From the NCBI GenBank assembly GCA_950097015.1, contig CATNEN010000038.1, forward strand, positions 7,252,001 through 7,316,000: DNA of 64,000 nt. Direction: 5' to 3'. This DNA comes from Macrostomum hystrix (Eukaryota > Platyhelminthes > Macrostomidae). A program made the position numbers and the translations under genes. The notes under the pieces are model-generated. The model saw only the letters and a program-made list of their open reading frames with translations. It searched no databases and was not told where the DNA came from. Below are positions 35,217 to 46,929 of the stretch, piece by piece; position 1 is the stretch's first letter, and every line of letters begins with the position of its first letter.

Positions 35217-37335
35217 TCACAGGAAGAACCGGCGCCTGCTCTGGTCCATCTCGTGTCGCTTGTGCAACCACTCGTAGCCACCGCCGCTGCCAAGCGGGCC
35301 AGTCTGCAGAGAGCGCAGCTTCAGCGTGAATCGCGGCCCGACCTCCTGGAGGGCGCAGCGAGGCTTCGCGCCGGGCTTGGCATTGGGCCCCGGCTGGCGC
35401 AGGATGTACCGGTGGTGCCGGAAGAACACGTAGTCGCGCTGATTGTGAAAGGTGATGACGCGGGCGTGCCGCCTTACCCCGCCGTTGCCGGCTCCGCCGC
35501 CGGGGAACAAGCTGGCGAGGCCGCGAGCCACCCTGCGGCCCAGGCGAGTGTGGAATCGGTTGCACAGCACCTGGGGTGCCACCGTCTCGGGTTTTTCATC
35601 CTCCGGCGGCTTAGGCAGCTCTCGAGGCAGCCGAACACTCGACAGACGGAAGGCGAAGGTGGGCCCGGCCGGCAGGTGGGTGAGCAGGGCGGTGCAAGGC
35701 TTTTTGTCGTGCTCACCGATGATCTAGATAGTAAATGATCGGCGAGGAATTCCTATGGTGTCAAATTGTCTAATTTAACAATATACCTTCAGGGGCCTGA
35801 TGCTACCCTGACCAGACAATCCTTCAGGGGCCTGATGCTACCCTGACCAGACAATCCTTCAGGGGCCTGATGCTACCCTGACCAGACAATCCTTCAGGGG
35901 CCTGATGCTACCCTGACCAGACAATCCTTTAGGGGCCTGATGCTACCCTGACCAGACAAAACTTCAGGGGCCTGATGCTACCCTGACCAGACAAAACTTC
36001 AGGGGCCTGCTGCTACCCTGACCAGACAAAACTTCAGGGGCCTGCTGCTACTCTGACCAGACAAAACTTCAGGGGCCAGAACCTCAAGTTGAACTCTAAA
36101 GATAATCTTACATAACAGAATATGAAGCTTCACAAAAATAATTCATTACACCTGCCCTAATTAAGTCAGAAGTGCAGCCGACAGCACAGCCGCAGCTGTT
36201 GCGCGGCGCATCTGAAGGTTTGCGTATGGCTGTTCAGTCCATGGACTGGATCCATGGACTGGAACAGTAGTGTGGCAGTTTCTCATCGTCAGGCCGTGTA
36301 CACTCTCACTGTGCCTTGGAGGTTGGCCCTCAAGGGCGTAAATTGCACGACAAGCACCCAGGCCTTCTCTCCGCGGCTGCGCCTCGTGGCCTAGCCACGG
36401 AATCGAGCTCCGGGACCTTGGTTCGATAGGCAAACGCGTTAAACCGCTCAGCCACTCACCCCCGAAACCTGAAGCAACCCAGAGAAATGCGCATCTCAGC
36501 ATCAGCCAGATCTCACCATCACAGCGGTGAAGTCGCGAGTTTTCGCCGCGGCCAGCAGACGGCTCAGCGGAGCTCGCCGACGTCGGCAGAACACGGCGCC
36601 AGGAACGGTGCGGGCTAAACAGCGGCAGAAGGCAGCGGTGCGACGGCCGACCTCGTCCGCATGAGTGATCAGCAGGCGTGGAGACCTGGCGTGGCCTGTG
36701 GGGGAGATTCAGAACAATGTCATATTCAGACGACAGATTCACAGTAGACAATTTCGGGAGAAACTAAAATACCTGCTATACTTTCCTTGAGTAGATGAAT
36801 CTCACCTAGGGTTGCAGTCTCAAAATCTCATCCTAGGGTTGCAGTCTCAAAATCTCATCCTAGGGTTGCAGTCTCAAAATCTCATCCTAGGGTTGCAGTC
36901 TCAAAATCTCAGTCAGCTAAAGCCTGGCATGCATTTCACCCTGTTCTCACCGCCATCAACTCCGCATTCCATAATGTCGGCGAACTCGTCAGCCGCTTCC
37001 TCGGCGTCAACCTCAAGATCGCCGCCCGGCCCGGTCATGGTGGCATCGGGGAGCCGCAGAGACTCGAGAGTGTGCGGCTCCTTCGGCTGCTGGCCGGAGC
37101 TGCCAGTCTGCCTGCGGCTGCGGCTGGCCGCCTCCTTGGCCTTGCGCTCGGCCTGGCGAACCTGCTGATAAGCTGCCTGCCTGCGCTGCTTATTGCGAAT
37201 GCCACTCAGCCGCTGCTTGAGGCTGGCCAACTCACTGGCGCTGGCCTCCGCCGAAGGTGCTGACTTGGATTTGGCAGCCGGCTTCTTTAGCGAATTAGCC
37301 GAAGAGTTCTGGTTGGCATTGTGCCTAACTGCCAT
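35217..37335 (-). CDS. RPF1: Ribosome production factor 1 (Brix-domain protein)
   Basis: Three exons: 37335-36951, 36695-36517 and 35723-35217. Junctions are GCG|GTGAGA, CCACAG|GC, ATG|GTGAGA and ATCTAG|ATC, phases 1 and 0. They give 356 codons plus TGA, the usual family length. RPF1 acts in the nucleolus in 60S subunit assembly. Exon 1: basic, partly coiled-coil N-terminus, then PHTLESLRLPD and the acidic ADEFADIM. Exon 2: start of the Brix domain (SPRLLITHADEVGRRTAAF, ending KTRDFTAVM). Exon 3: HLPAGPTFAFRLSSVRLPRE, TRLGRRVARGLASLFPG, ARVITFHNQRDYVFFRHHRY and LQEVGPRFTLKLRSLQTG, then YEW.HKRHEMD.SRRRFFL. The match to RPF1 extends end to end, so the call is secure. Introns 1 and 2 hold minisatellites and SINEs. 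No broken residues were seen. Confidence 0.95.
35786..36075. repeat. 35-bp minisatellite in RPF1 intron 2
   Basis: About eight 35-bp units, each with CTTCAGGGGCCTGATGCTAC followed by CCTGACCAGACAA. Later units change GATGCT to GCTGCT. Confidence 0.95.
36150..36258 (-). mobile_element. SINE1 tail fragment in RPF1 intron 2
   Basis: ACACCTGCCCTAATTAAGTC, CAGCCGCAGCTGTTGCGCGG and the palindrome CAGTCCATGGACTG. The copy is cut off just beyond the palindrome, next to a SINE2 copy. Confidence 0.75.
36272..36465 (-). mobile_element. SINE2 copy in RPF1 intron 2
   Basis: Reverse copy from TTTCTCATCGTCAGGCCGTG through GGTTGGCCCTCAAGGGCGTA to the head AAACCGCTCAGCCACTCACC. Its 3' tail is replaced by the SINE1 fragment. 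Confidence 0.8.
36804..36912. repeat. 27-bp tandem repeat, four copies, in RPF1 intron 1
   Basis: Four units containing CCTAGGGTTGCAGTCTCAAA. They start about 40 bp from the exon 1 donor and occupy much of the 255-bp intron. Confidence 0.95.
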
Positions 37336-37414
37336 GTCGCTGAATAGAAACTTTATTTATTAATTCATTAGTCAGCAGTTGCGAAATATTTTTTCTCACT
37401 TTAAAATTTGACGT

Positions 37415-37650
37415 GAAGGTCGTGAGTTCGAATTCCAGCCTGAGGGAAGCTCTTTGTGTCCTTAAGAAGTAGCACACTTTAATTCACCATTACTTCAGTT
37501 AACCCAGCTGTAAAATGGGTATCAGCTTCAGCTGAGGGGTAGAAAATAAGGTAGAAATTAATCCATGGACTGAACAGCTGTACATCAGCTTTTGGCCTTA
37601 CAGCTTTATAGCTGTAGCTGTGCCACAGGCTATACATCTGGCTAATTAAA
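37415..37650 (+). mobile_element. SINE1 copy, degenerate
   Basis: GACGTGAAGGTCGTGAGTTC gives a B-box-like head. AACCCAGCTGTAAAATGGGT and TCCATGGACTGAACAGCTGT follow, and a diverged tail ends in AT-rich sequence. It lies just upstream of the RPF1 start. Confidence 0.7.
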
Positions 37651-38054
37651 TTATATAATATTGTCTACTCCAGTACTATCAATCAAGGTAAATTATTGAC
37701 CCACAGCTAAGGATAGGATATGGGGTTGAATGGCAGAGCAGTCAATGTTTCATACATGTGCAACCTCCCAAATCTTAGCTGGCCATGCGACTTAGTTTTT
37801 GCTCTATTTACGACTTAGTTTGCTCTCATTTGCTCTTTTTCTCTCCCCTTTTTCCTTTTCTTCACGCATTCTTTTTTTGTCCCTTGGTCCCCCCTTTGAT
37901 TTTTTGGGCTTGGTCAATTGGATTTTGCAACTTACCTTGCTTGGCCCTCATTTCACCCGGATGGTTTGGCCGGTTCGGCCGGGTGTTGCCCATGTATGAT
38001 ATGTTTGCTCTTGAACCAAGGCTTAGGGTATTGTTATACAGTTTAAACTCTTGT

Positions 38055-38205
38055 GGGACAACCTCCAAAGCAAAGTGAAAGTGTACACTGTCACTGCAGT
38101 ATATGTGTTTATGTGCTCAGGAGTCAGCAAAATGAGCAGAATTGCCTTCTTGCTGGCTACAGGTCTAGTGTTACCAAATGATCTGGCATTACCTTCCTGA
38201 ACTTA
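38055..38205 (+). mobile_element. SINE2 3' fragment
   Basis: GTGTACACTGTCACTGCAGT and TGTGCTCAGGAGTCAGCAAA, then GCAGAATTGCCTTCTTGCTG. The tRNA head is absent. Confidence 0.75.
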
Positions 38206-39975
38206 TAAGAAATACATTGCCCAGCTTGATAATGTATCTAAGTATTATTTTATTTAATTGTAATGTTGATTTGTTTTTGTCTGTTTAGGTAGGCCTACCT
38301 AAGGTGAAGGCCTACCAGAGTAAAAATGGGCAGGCTCTGTAGGGTGCAAGATACACAAAAAGCAAAAAGTCTATATTTCTATAACATTGTCCTTAAATTA
38401 ATATGAACTTACTATTAGTATAGGGTTAATAAGAAATTAGTAGCTATATAATCTAACATCAATTTGTTAATTAGCTACTTTTTGAACCTATAAGTCATGC
38501 TAATAGCCTAAGCCTACTAATGATACAAGTTAGGCCCTACCAAAAAATCAATACCACCAAATTGTAAATTAGAAAATAAACAAAAGCAAATGAAAACACA
38601 ATTGAAAGCAAAATATAAGAAAATAACATGTAGGCCAATGAAAAATATTTAAGATTTATTAAAAATGAAAATGAAGTACACATTTTGTTTCAGGGGCTTA
38701 ACTAATAATTAGGGCCTAGAATCTAACAAAATGTTGGTGAATTTTATTTAACAGCAAGACTTATTCATTTATCTATATTTTAGCTTTGCCAACATGGGTT
38801 TGAATTGAGGGTGATTGTAGGCCTATAGGCCTACTAAATTAATTTGGCATAAAGGCCATGATCTGGACTATAGTTGTGATAGGCCTAGAATTGTCAATAG
38901 CCCTAAAAGAAAATACATAGCAAACTAAATTAGCTATTTCAAGTTGTTCTACATTTGTACTTGGCTAGGCCTACTATGTTCCAGAGCCCTAAAGCATCTA
39001 ATTAAATCATTTGGCAATTAAACACTGTTATCTTTAGTATGGCAAATAGTCTACACAACTATAGGCCTAGGGTAACTTGTATATACTTTTAATAAACTTT
39101 TTATGCAAATCAGACAAAAAAGTATACTAGCCAACAACAATATACAACAAGCATAATTTAAAGGGCCTATTAAAATCTTGTGCACAATTATAATGTACTA
39201 TAATTTAAAAAGTTAGCTAGTTATAGATTATAAAAGCAAGGCAGGAAATTTTAGCTTAGTTTGGATAAAATTAAACATTTGCCTAACCTTAGCAATTATA
39301 AATATAAGCCGAGATTAGCTATGTCAACACTAAATGAATGAGATACTATACTAGATGTTAAAAAGAAAGTTTTATAATATTTTGGCTATTATTAATATTC
39401 GTTTTATTCGATATTACGAATTATTATTTTCTAATAAAAGTAATAAAAAAATTACAAGTATATGTGAGACTTGATAGCTAAGTGTTAAAAGTTTACAAAG
39501 GAAATTTCTATTTCTAGAAAGCCATGCACTGTAAATAGCTCGGCTAAGACAGCCTTTTTTAAATGGCATCATAATTCTAAGAATGATTCAATACGATTGA
39601 ATACGCGAAATTATTTGTAACTACTCTTAAGAAGCTACCAACTCTTCTATAAGATACAGCCGTTATGGGGCCGGCTCGTAGTAGTGCATGGTGCGGCAGC
39701 TTCGAGGAGGTGCCTATCGAGCTTCTCAGATCTCAGATAAACTTGTCTCTCAGAGCAACCTGCTTACTATACAGATGTAAAAAGGCACCACGGAGAGCTG
39801 CAGTGACCACTATTTGGGTACAGCCCCTGTGATGGTATCGCTGAGTGCAACCTATAGGCTGCGTACGGCTGCTCCAGTCTACGTACTGCACGGAACCCAC
39901 TCAAGGATCACTGTAGTATGCAACTAATAATTTTACTACAGTGGTCTTTGCACCCACTCTCAACAATTAGCTAAC
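38206..39975. other. AT-rich region with many TAGGCCTA-type palindromes
   Basis: No coding region. Between 38280 and 39190 the motif TAGGCCTA or a close variant (GTAGGCCTAC, ATAGGCCTAG) recurs about ten times in otherwise strongly AT-rich DNA. A degenerate SINE1-like piece may lie at 39820-39920. Confidence 0.5.
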
Positions 39976-39977
39976 GC

Positions 39978-40345
39978 TGGAGTGAGTGGCAGAGCGGTTA
40001 AGGCGTTTGCCTCTTGCACCAAGGTTCCTGAGCTCGATTCCTCGGCGAGGCCACTTTCATTTGGCATTAGTGGCGCAGCTGCTAAGAGAACGCTTGGGGG
40101 CTTGTCGTGCAATATGAATTTACGCCTTTGGGGGCCAACCTCCAAGGCACAGTGAGTGTACACTGCCTGACGATGATAAAGTCAGGGCAGATGTACACAC
40201 CTGTGGGAGCGTATGCCTGCGTACGGTACCTGTGTGCGTATTTGCCCGGCGAAATGGGCAGAATTGCCTCCTCGCTGGCTGCTGGCTTTAGTAGTCACTA
40301 GACGACGCCCCATCGCCCACAGCCCTCCTGCAGTAATAATAGAAT
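39978..40345 (+). mobile_element. SINE2, the most complete copy
   Basis: The tRNA-Leu/Ser-like head has GTGGCAGAGCGGTTAAGGCG (A box) and CCTGAGCTCGATTCCTCGGC (B box). The body GGGGGCTTGTCGTGCAATAT leads to GTACACTGCCTGACGATGAT. The tail GGGCAGAATTGCCTCCTCGC ends with CAGCCCTCCTGCAGTAATAA. Total about 365 bp. A useful reference copy for the family. Confidence 0.85.
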
Positions 40346-40904
40346 ATAATTATAATAGAGTAAGAGTATGCCTGGCTATAGTCACAATATTTTCCAGTCA
40401 AGTCGGGATTTGAACCCCCGACCTCAGAAGAATGTGATTCAAAGCTGTTAATCATATAATTGTTGTTTCTGCTGCACTTGTCCTTGTCCTCTATTGTTGC
40501 CTAATTGATGAAGTGTCAATTAATCTGTCATAATGCTGCAGCTGCTCATGCAGGCCTGCAAGTACAGTGACTGAGACACAAGATGATAAGATATTTATCA
40601 ACAGCTAATCAATTATTTTCATGCACAGCTATTCAGGCCTGTGTTTAAACAGTGTATTGATATAATTTTAAGTAAAAGCATCAATATAAAACTGTGGCTC
40701 ATGCCTTCTGGACGGAGTCGGTCGCGAGCATGTGATAATGAGACAGGCGAATTTTGAGTAGAATAACTCGAATAATTTGGTGCAACCTTATCTTGGAACA
40801 ACAAAAAACCATTGGTGTAATATAGCAGGTGCAAAATTACTTGAGTAATTAAAAGTTTAACAACTGCTGCAGGTCGTTAATATATGGGAATGCTTCATGG
40901 TAAA
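40346..40904. other. Intergenic, nothing definite
   Basis: AT-rich DNA. A short tRNA-like B-box remnant (GGGATTTGAACCCCCGACCT) lies near 40405 but has no tRNA around it. Confidence 0.45.
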
Positions 40905-41785
40905 TCTCCGAAGGCTTCAGGGTTGATCTGAAAAGGCTTCAGGGTTGATCTGGGACGGCTTCAGGGTTGGTCTGAGATGGCTTCAGGGTTGGTCTGAGAT
41001 GGCTTCAGGGTTGGTCTGAGACGGCTTCAGGGTTGATCTGAGAAGGCTTCAGGGTTGGTCTGAGACGGCTTCAGGGTTGATCTGAGAATGCTTCGGGGTT
41101 GATCTGAGAAGGCTTCAGGGTGGATCTGAGAATGCTTCGGGGTTGATCTGAGAAGGCTTCAGGGTGGATCTGAGAATGCTTCAGGGTTGATCTGAGAAGG
41201 CTTCAGGGTTGATCTGAGAAGGCTTCAGGGTTGATCTGAGAAGGCTTCAGGGTGGATCTGAGAATGCTTCAGGGTTGATCTGAGAAGGCTTCAGGGTTGA
41301 TCTGAGAAGGCTTCAGGGTTGATCTGAGAAGGCTTCGGGGTTGATCTGAGAAGGCTTCAGGGTGGATCTGAGAAGGCTTCAGGGTTGATCTGAGAAGGCT
41401 TCAGGGTGGATCTGAGAATGCTTCGGGGTTGATCTGAGAAGGCTTCAGGGTGGATCTGAGAAGGCTTCAGGGTTGATCTGAGAAGGCTTCAGGGTTGATC
41501 TGAGAAGGCTTCAGGGTTGATCTGAGAATGCTTCAGGGTTGTTTGAGAAGGCTTTAGGGTTGATCTGAGAAGGCTTCAGGGTTGATCTGAGAAGGCTTCA
41601 GGGTGGATCTGAGAATTCTTCAGGGTTGATTTGAGAAGGCTTCAGGTTTGATCATAGAATGCTTCAGGGTTGATCTGAGAATGCTTCAGGGTGGATCTGA
41701 GAATGCTTCAGGGTGGATCTGAGAATGCTTCAGGGTTGATTTAATAATGTTTCAGGGTTGATCTGAGAAGGCTTCAGAGGTCTGA
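40905..41785. repeat. 22-bp minisatellite
   Basis: About 40 units of 22 bp based on GGCTTCAGGGTTGATCTGAG. Variants include GGTGGATC, TGCTTCGGGG and GACGGC. It ends about 150 bp from the 3' end of CFAP298. Confidence 0.95.
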
Positions 41786-41850
41786 GGTTTCTGGAAAAAA
41801 AGTCGCAAATGTTATCTTTACGACTTTAAGGAAGAAAAACCAGAGCTATG

Positions 41851-41856
41851 TTTATT
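41851..41856 (-). terminator. Polyadenylation signal AATAAA of CFAP298
   Basis: Plus-strand TTTATT about 75 bp downstream of the CFAP298 stop codon. Confidence 0.5.
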
Positions 41857-41931
41857 AGCAACCCTATGTAGTAGATAATGTCCAGCAAGATTTCACACCG
41901 ATAAGCATCTTCAAACTAAACCCCAGCGAGG

Positions 41932-43715
41932 TCATTTCGGGCCCCATTTGATGTCCGACATGCCGTGGAAGGCCCTGCGCAGCTGCTGGCTGTCCGCCCA
42001 CTCGCTGTCCATGTAGGAATCATCGCGACTCTCTTCCAGCTTCTTGGCCTCCTGCTGCTTGCGATAATAGAATGCCATCATCTCCTTCTGCTCCTGCTCG
42101 GACACCACTGGCTCGCGTGCCGGTGGCCCCTGGCCGCGCTTGGCCAGTTTCACAATGGCCTTGCACTTCTCGTTGCGGCCGAGGTAGTCGCTGAGGAGCT
42201 TGCCCGGCTGCATTTCCTTGCCGGAAAACCAGGCGGCCGCATCCCCGGGTGGAATCACCTCCAAACTGGCCTGGATAGGTCAAGAGAAACAGACGACTCA
42301 GAGAGTATGGCTCATAGGCCGAATGGGTAGTGGTTTGCTCAAACAGGTCAGTGAGACTACTGGTCAATTGAGTGGGTCAGTGGGTCAACTGGTCGGTTAA
42401 GGGGATCAGTGGGTCAACTGGTCGATTGAGTGGGTCAGTGGGTCAACTGGTCGATTGAGTGGGTCAGTGGGTCAACTGGTCGATTGAGTGGGTCAGTGGG
42501 TCAACTGGTCGATTGAGTGGGTCAACTGGTCGGTTAAGGGGGTCAGTGGGTCAACTGGTCGATTGAGTGGGTCAGTGGGTCAACTGGTCGATTAAGTGGG
42601 TCACTAGGTCAAGAGGCTGGTCCACCTTGGTCAGCGGGCCAGCCAGTGCAGATTGAATCCTGGCTGACCAAATCTCACCTGAGTACCCGTGAGATCCTCC
42701 TCATTTTGCAGCTCCATTCTGATTGGCTCGTGCGGCGGCAGACCCATCGGGTAGGCGATGGTGACCGCGCCACTGAGGATCTGAAGGGCCTCGCCGATGC
42801 GGGCCATGTCCAGGCACTGGCCTGCGGTCACAAGCTCCTTGGCGATCATCTGCCGGGCCTCCTTGCGCGTCTTGGCGAGCACCTACATCGGCCGGGAAAC
42901 TTCAGTGCCAAACAGTCTGATCCCATAGCTGTCATCCCAAACAGTCTGATCCCATAGCTGTCATCCCAAACAGTCTGATCCCATAGCTGTCATCCCAAAC
43001 AGTCTGATCCCATAGCTGTCATCCCAAACAGTCTGATCCCATAGCTGTCATCCCAAACAGTCTGATCCCATAGCTGTCATCCCAAACAGTCTGATCCCAT
43101 AGCTGTCATCCCAAACAGTCTGATCCCATAGCTGTCATCCCAAACAGTCTGATCCCATAGCTGTCATCCCAAACAGTCTGATCCCATAGCTGTCATCCCA
43201 AACAGTCTGATCCCATAGCTGTTATCCCAAACAGTCTGATCCCATAGCTGTCATCCCAAACAGTCTGATCCCATAGCTGTCATCCCAAACAGTCTGATCC
43301 CATAGCTGTCATCCCAAACAGTCTGATCCCATAGCTGTCATCCCAAACAGTCTGATCCCATAGCTGTCATCCCACCAGTCCAGACCTGCGCGATGGCCTC
43401 GGTAGGCGCCCGTCCATTCCGTCGTCCAATGGGATCGCGGCACTCGATGAAGCCGCCACTGGGGACACACTTGTCGCCCCACTCGTCACGCAGCTTCAGG
43501 TCGGCAACCTGATCGTCCGTGAGGCCCTGCATGTTGGGCGGCAGAGTCAGGCCGTGCTTCTCCAGCTCGCTAATTTCGTCGCAAATTCGGCCAATTTTCA
43601 GGCGGCCATTGTAAACCTGAACAGCCTGAGCTACAAACGCCTCCACTGGCTGAGTGACAGAGCTGTCAATCAGGAACTGACTCTGGTCGCCTTTTTTTAT
43701 GTGAATCACGACCAT
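41932..43715 (-). CDS. CFAP298: Cilia- and flagella-associated protein 298
   Basis: Three exons: 43715-43386, 42882-42679 and 42270-41932, all phase 0. They give 290 codons plus TGA, matching the usual length of 290. CFAP298 (C21orf59/Kurly) is cytoplasmic and needed to assemble axonemal dynein arms in motile cilia. Exon 1: MVVIHIKKGDQSQFL, VQVYNGRLKIGRICDEISEL, LTLPPNMQGLTDDQVADLKL and DEWGDKCVPSGG. Exon 2: ALQILSGAVTIAYPMGLPPH, then IRMELQNEEDLTGTQ. Exon 3: LSDYLGRNEKCKAIVKLAKR, GPPAREPVVSEQEQKEMMAF and WADSQQLRRAFHGMSDIKWG. An upstream in-frame ATG at 43802 would add a hydrophobic leader not found in the family, so 43715 is preferred. The exon 1 donor is the weak CAG|GTCTGG. Both introns are minisatellites. 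Confidence 0.95.
42340..42625. repeat. 29-bp minisatellite filling CFAP298 intron 2
   Basis: About ten units of 29 bp built on GTGGGTCAACTGGTCGATTG. Some units are shortened by the loss of GTCAGTGG. The array makes up most of the 408-bp intron. Confidence 0.95.
42905..43375. repeat. 29-bp minisatellite filling CFAP298 intron 1
   Basis: About 16 almost identical 29-bp units based on CAAACAGTCTGATCCCATAG; one has GTTAT for GTCAT. The array reaches within about 10 bp of the donor and 22 bp of the acceptor. The unit is unrelated in sequence to the one in intron 2 although the length is equal. Confidence 0.95.
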
Positions 43716-43719
43716 GATA

Positions 43720-45770
43720 GTGCAAAGGCTGAGGGACTTTAACAGTTTTATTCTGTTTAATATAACAAAAGCAGCAAATACTAGGCAGTACAAAAATTTC
43801 ATTTCTTAATTAATATAAAATGTCATAAAGATTAGCTTTAACACATAAGCATTTTTACAGCTAGTTAGAAAAAGAATATAATGATTTAATAACTAAATTT
43901 ATAAAGCGGTGCTTAAAAATCAATAGTGAATCAATGTATTAAAGTAAACCATATTTATGTTTAAAAAACAAAAGAAAATGGTAGGCATGCCCTGTGAGTG
44001 GCTAAATAAATTAGGTAGAAATTGCTAAAAAAAGTCACAGAATGGAATCTTAAAATGCTAGTCAGATTTAAGTAGTAATAAAACGATTTTATACAGCTTT
44101 ATATTTTAGAACAGGAATAGTTATTACCAGTCATATCAATCACTAACTATGTTATTTTATTAAATTTTAATAAAATACAATGCATTAAGAAACCAAACCA
44201 ACAAAGATAGAAAAAACAAAGCACCACAACATCAAATGAACTGCAAATGGCAGCAATAAATATATTATTTTATACAAATATATTCCTTGTAATATTTATT
44301 GCCAAAACTGAGCTATAAAAAATAATAATATAACACATTTGTCTATTTATGGTGTTTGTGTTAAAATAGTTTTAGTTTTCAATTTTTAATAATATAAAGT
44401 GAATAGTAGCTAGCTACTAAATAGAAACTATCATCTATCTTCTCAGTGACAGTTACTGAGCTAGCCATCAATAAATTAAATAACAAGAAAGCATTTAATT
44501 TGGTGTTTGTTTAACTAACACTACACTACTAACCACCCTAGGCACAGTAGAATTTTTTGTAAACCTCAACATTAAAAAATACATTAGATACAATTACAAT
44601 ACATGAAATGAAAAAGGTTCAATTATTTGCCACCAAAGAGCTATTAAATTATTAATATACACCTTAACTCATAAGTATACTTGATTTTGTAGATAGAAAG
44701 TGGTCCTGTAATTTTTATGTTGTAGTCCTTCCCTATATTGGTTAGCAAACAAATAAAGAATTTGAGAAATTTCGTTACCTACGTTTTATTTTATTGAACG
44801 TATTTAATTTTAATTTATTGACATTTGTGACATTTGTAAAATCTGTTGCATACAGAAAAGCGGGCGGATTCGACTGTGTGGAATAAACCTACAATATAAT
44901 ATTAAATGTACGGTTAGTTATGACTTGAAATGGTATGGGTAAGATATGAAATTGCTAAATATGATGATAAAATAAAAGGTACGCGAAGCATGCCTACTTT
45001 TTCAGTCACATACAAAATTGCACAAGACAATAACAGCTGTAAGTTCTCTAATACCAATACTTCGGGCCAATCATAGAAAATAGCTAATTTAAAAATGTAT
45101 GAAATTGTTTTCATAGAGAAAAATATCAAACAATAATGTGGATATTATGTGCAGTTTTAAATTACCATTACTTGTTTTTTGTTTGTAAAAGCATACTAAT
45201 CAAACACAGGTAGTTTATGCTACATTTTTACTTTCCCATTTTTGTTATTCTGTTACCAATCTCTAATACCGCAAATGAGAGGCAATTTAGGAGTCGATCA
45301 CAATACTCTTGACGCAAGTTCATTAAAAAGTAGCAGAAGAAAGCCACTGAAAGAAAATATAAAACTATAATATATTTTCTAAACTATAGCTTACCGGTGG
45401 CGTTGATTTCATGCATGGGACATAGTCTTGTATTTGACCTTGCGAGCGCTTTTAACTGAACTTAACTGAACTTAACTTAACTGAAATCAGTGAGAAACGT
45501 ATTTATTTATCACTTAGTCGTGAGCGGCAAAGAGGTAAAGAGAAAAAATTCGCCCTAAAAACTGCCAAAAGAAGACACGCAGCAATAGGTCTCTTTGCAT
45601 GGCGTTCTATATTTTTCCGTCGTTTAGTGTCTCAAGTTATATTATAAGGCGAGGAGCTTAATTAAAACCCATCGTTCTTAGTTAATTAATCAATCCAAAC
45701 TTTTGAGCCAAAGTTATCCAAACCAAGAACCACTAGGAGTAATCCTAGTGGCCCTTGTTTCAAACTTGTT
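43720..45770. other. AT-rich intergenic DNA, nothing recognised
   Basis: Strongly AT-rich, with short random frames. It includes the upstream region of CFAP298. Confidence 0.5.
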
Positions 45771-45774
45771 TGAA

Positions 45775-45850
45775 TCTGTAAGAAGCGAGTTCGAATCTGT
45801 TAGACTCGAGTCAGAATCTGTTAGACACGAGTTAGAATTTATCTGTTAAT
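45775..45850. repeat. Three to four units of the 21-bp GAGTTCGAATCTG repeat
   Basis: AGCGAGTTCGAATCTGTTAG and two diverged neighbours match the units of the large array at 51.2-52.3 kb, about 5.4 kb away. Confidence 0.8.
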
Positions 45851-46019
45851 TAATATAGACACATTTTTTGTTTTAATTTTTTAGATACGCACGTAATGCG
45901 AATATGGTGCCCTGCATCTATTACTGCAAAAAATTGGGCAGCATTTTCGGCAGCGTTTTTGGCCACAATTTTGGTACGAAGCGGCGAAATTCGGACCCTA
46001 TCCTGACAGTGCAAAAAAC

Positions 46020-46160
46020 AGCCGATAAAGCAGCGAATGTCACATAAACTGTGCGGATCATCAGCCGAAAAAGCAGCGAATGTCACATAAACTGTGCGGA
46101 ATCAGCCGAAAAAGCAGCGAATTTCACATAAACTGTGCGGAATCAGCCGAAAAAGCAGCT
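46020..46160. repeat. 41-bp tandem repeat, three copies
   Basis: Units contain CAGCCGAAAAAGCAGCGAAT then TCACATAAACTGTGCGG. Pieces of the motif (GAAAAAGCAGC) recur at both ends of the neighbouring 18-bp array (46148 and 46862), as if the array had expanded inside this sequence. Confidence 0.85.
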
Positions 46161-46274
46161 TGAAGTTCAAGAAATTCAAGATTTGCTGCTTTCTTATCGA
46201 TTTTTCTTGCAATTGAAGCACCCCGATTCGCTGCTTCTTAGCGATGCCTATTGCTCAGGAAGCACCTCAATTCG

Positions 46275-46815
46275 CTACCATCATTATCATCGCCTCCTCC
46301 ATCTTCATTGCCTCCCCATCATCATCGCCTCCACCATCATCATCGCCTCCACCATCATCTCATCGCCTCCATCTTTATCATCGCCTCCACCATCATCATC
46401 GCCCCACCATCATCATCGCCTCCATCTTTATCATCGCCTCCACCATCATCATCGCCTCCACCATCATCATCGCCTCCATCTTTATCATCGCCTCCACCAT
46501 CATCATCGCCTCCACCATCATCATCGCCTCCATCTTTATCATCGCCTCCACCATCATCATCGCCCCCACCATCATCATCGCCTCCATCTTTATCATCGCC
46601 TCCACCATCATCATCGCCTCCACCATCATCATCGCCTCCACCATCATCATCGCCTCCATCTTTATCATCGCCTCCACCATCATCATCGCCTCCACCATCA
46701 TCATCGCCTCCACCATCATCATCGCCTCCACCATCATCTCATCGCCTCCATCTTTATCATCGCCTCCACCATCATCATCGCCCCCACCATCATCATCGCC
46801 TCCATCTTTATGGAG
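46275..46815. repeat. 18-bp minisatellite, two interleaved unit types
   Basis: Units CACCATCATCATCGCCTC alternate with CATCTTTATCATCGCCTC in a loose higher-order pattern. Open frames on both strands are artefacts of composition. Confidence 0.95.
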
Positions 46816-46929
46816 ATTTATATTTCCAGAAGCTGCATCGATGCTTCAGGGCTGAAGCAGTCGAAAAAGCAGCCCATTTTTGCGGGTTTGAATTCGTAAA
46901 GAACAACAATACTAGATTCACTAGGTAGA

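Noticed and set aside
42905-43375. CRISPR-like regular array
   Set aside because: Units are contiguous without unique spacers and lie in a eukaryotic intron.
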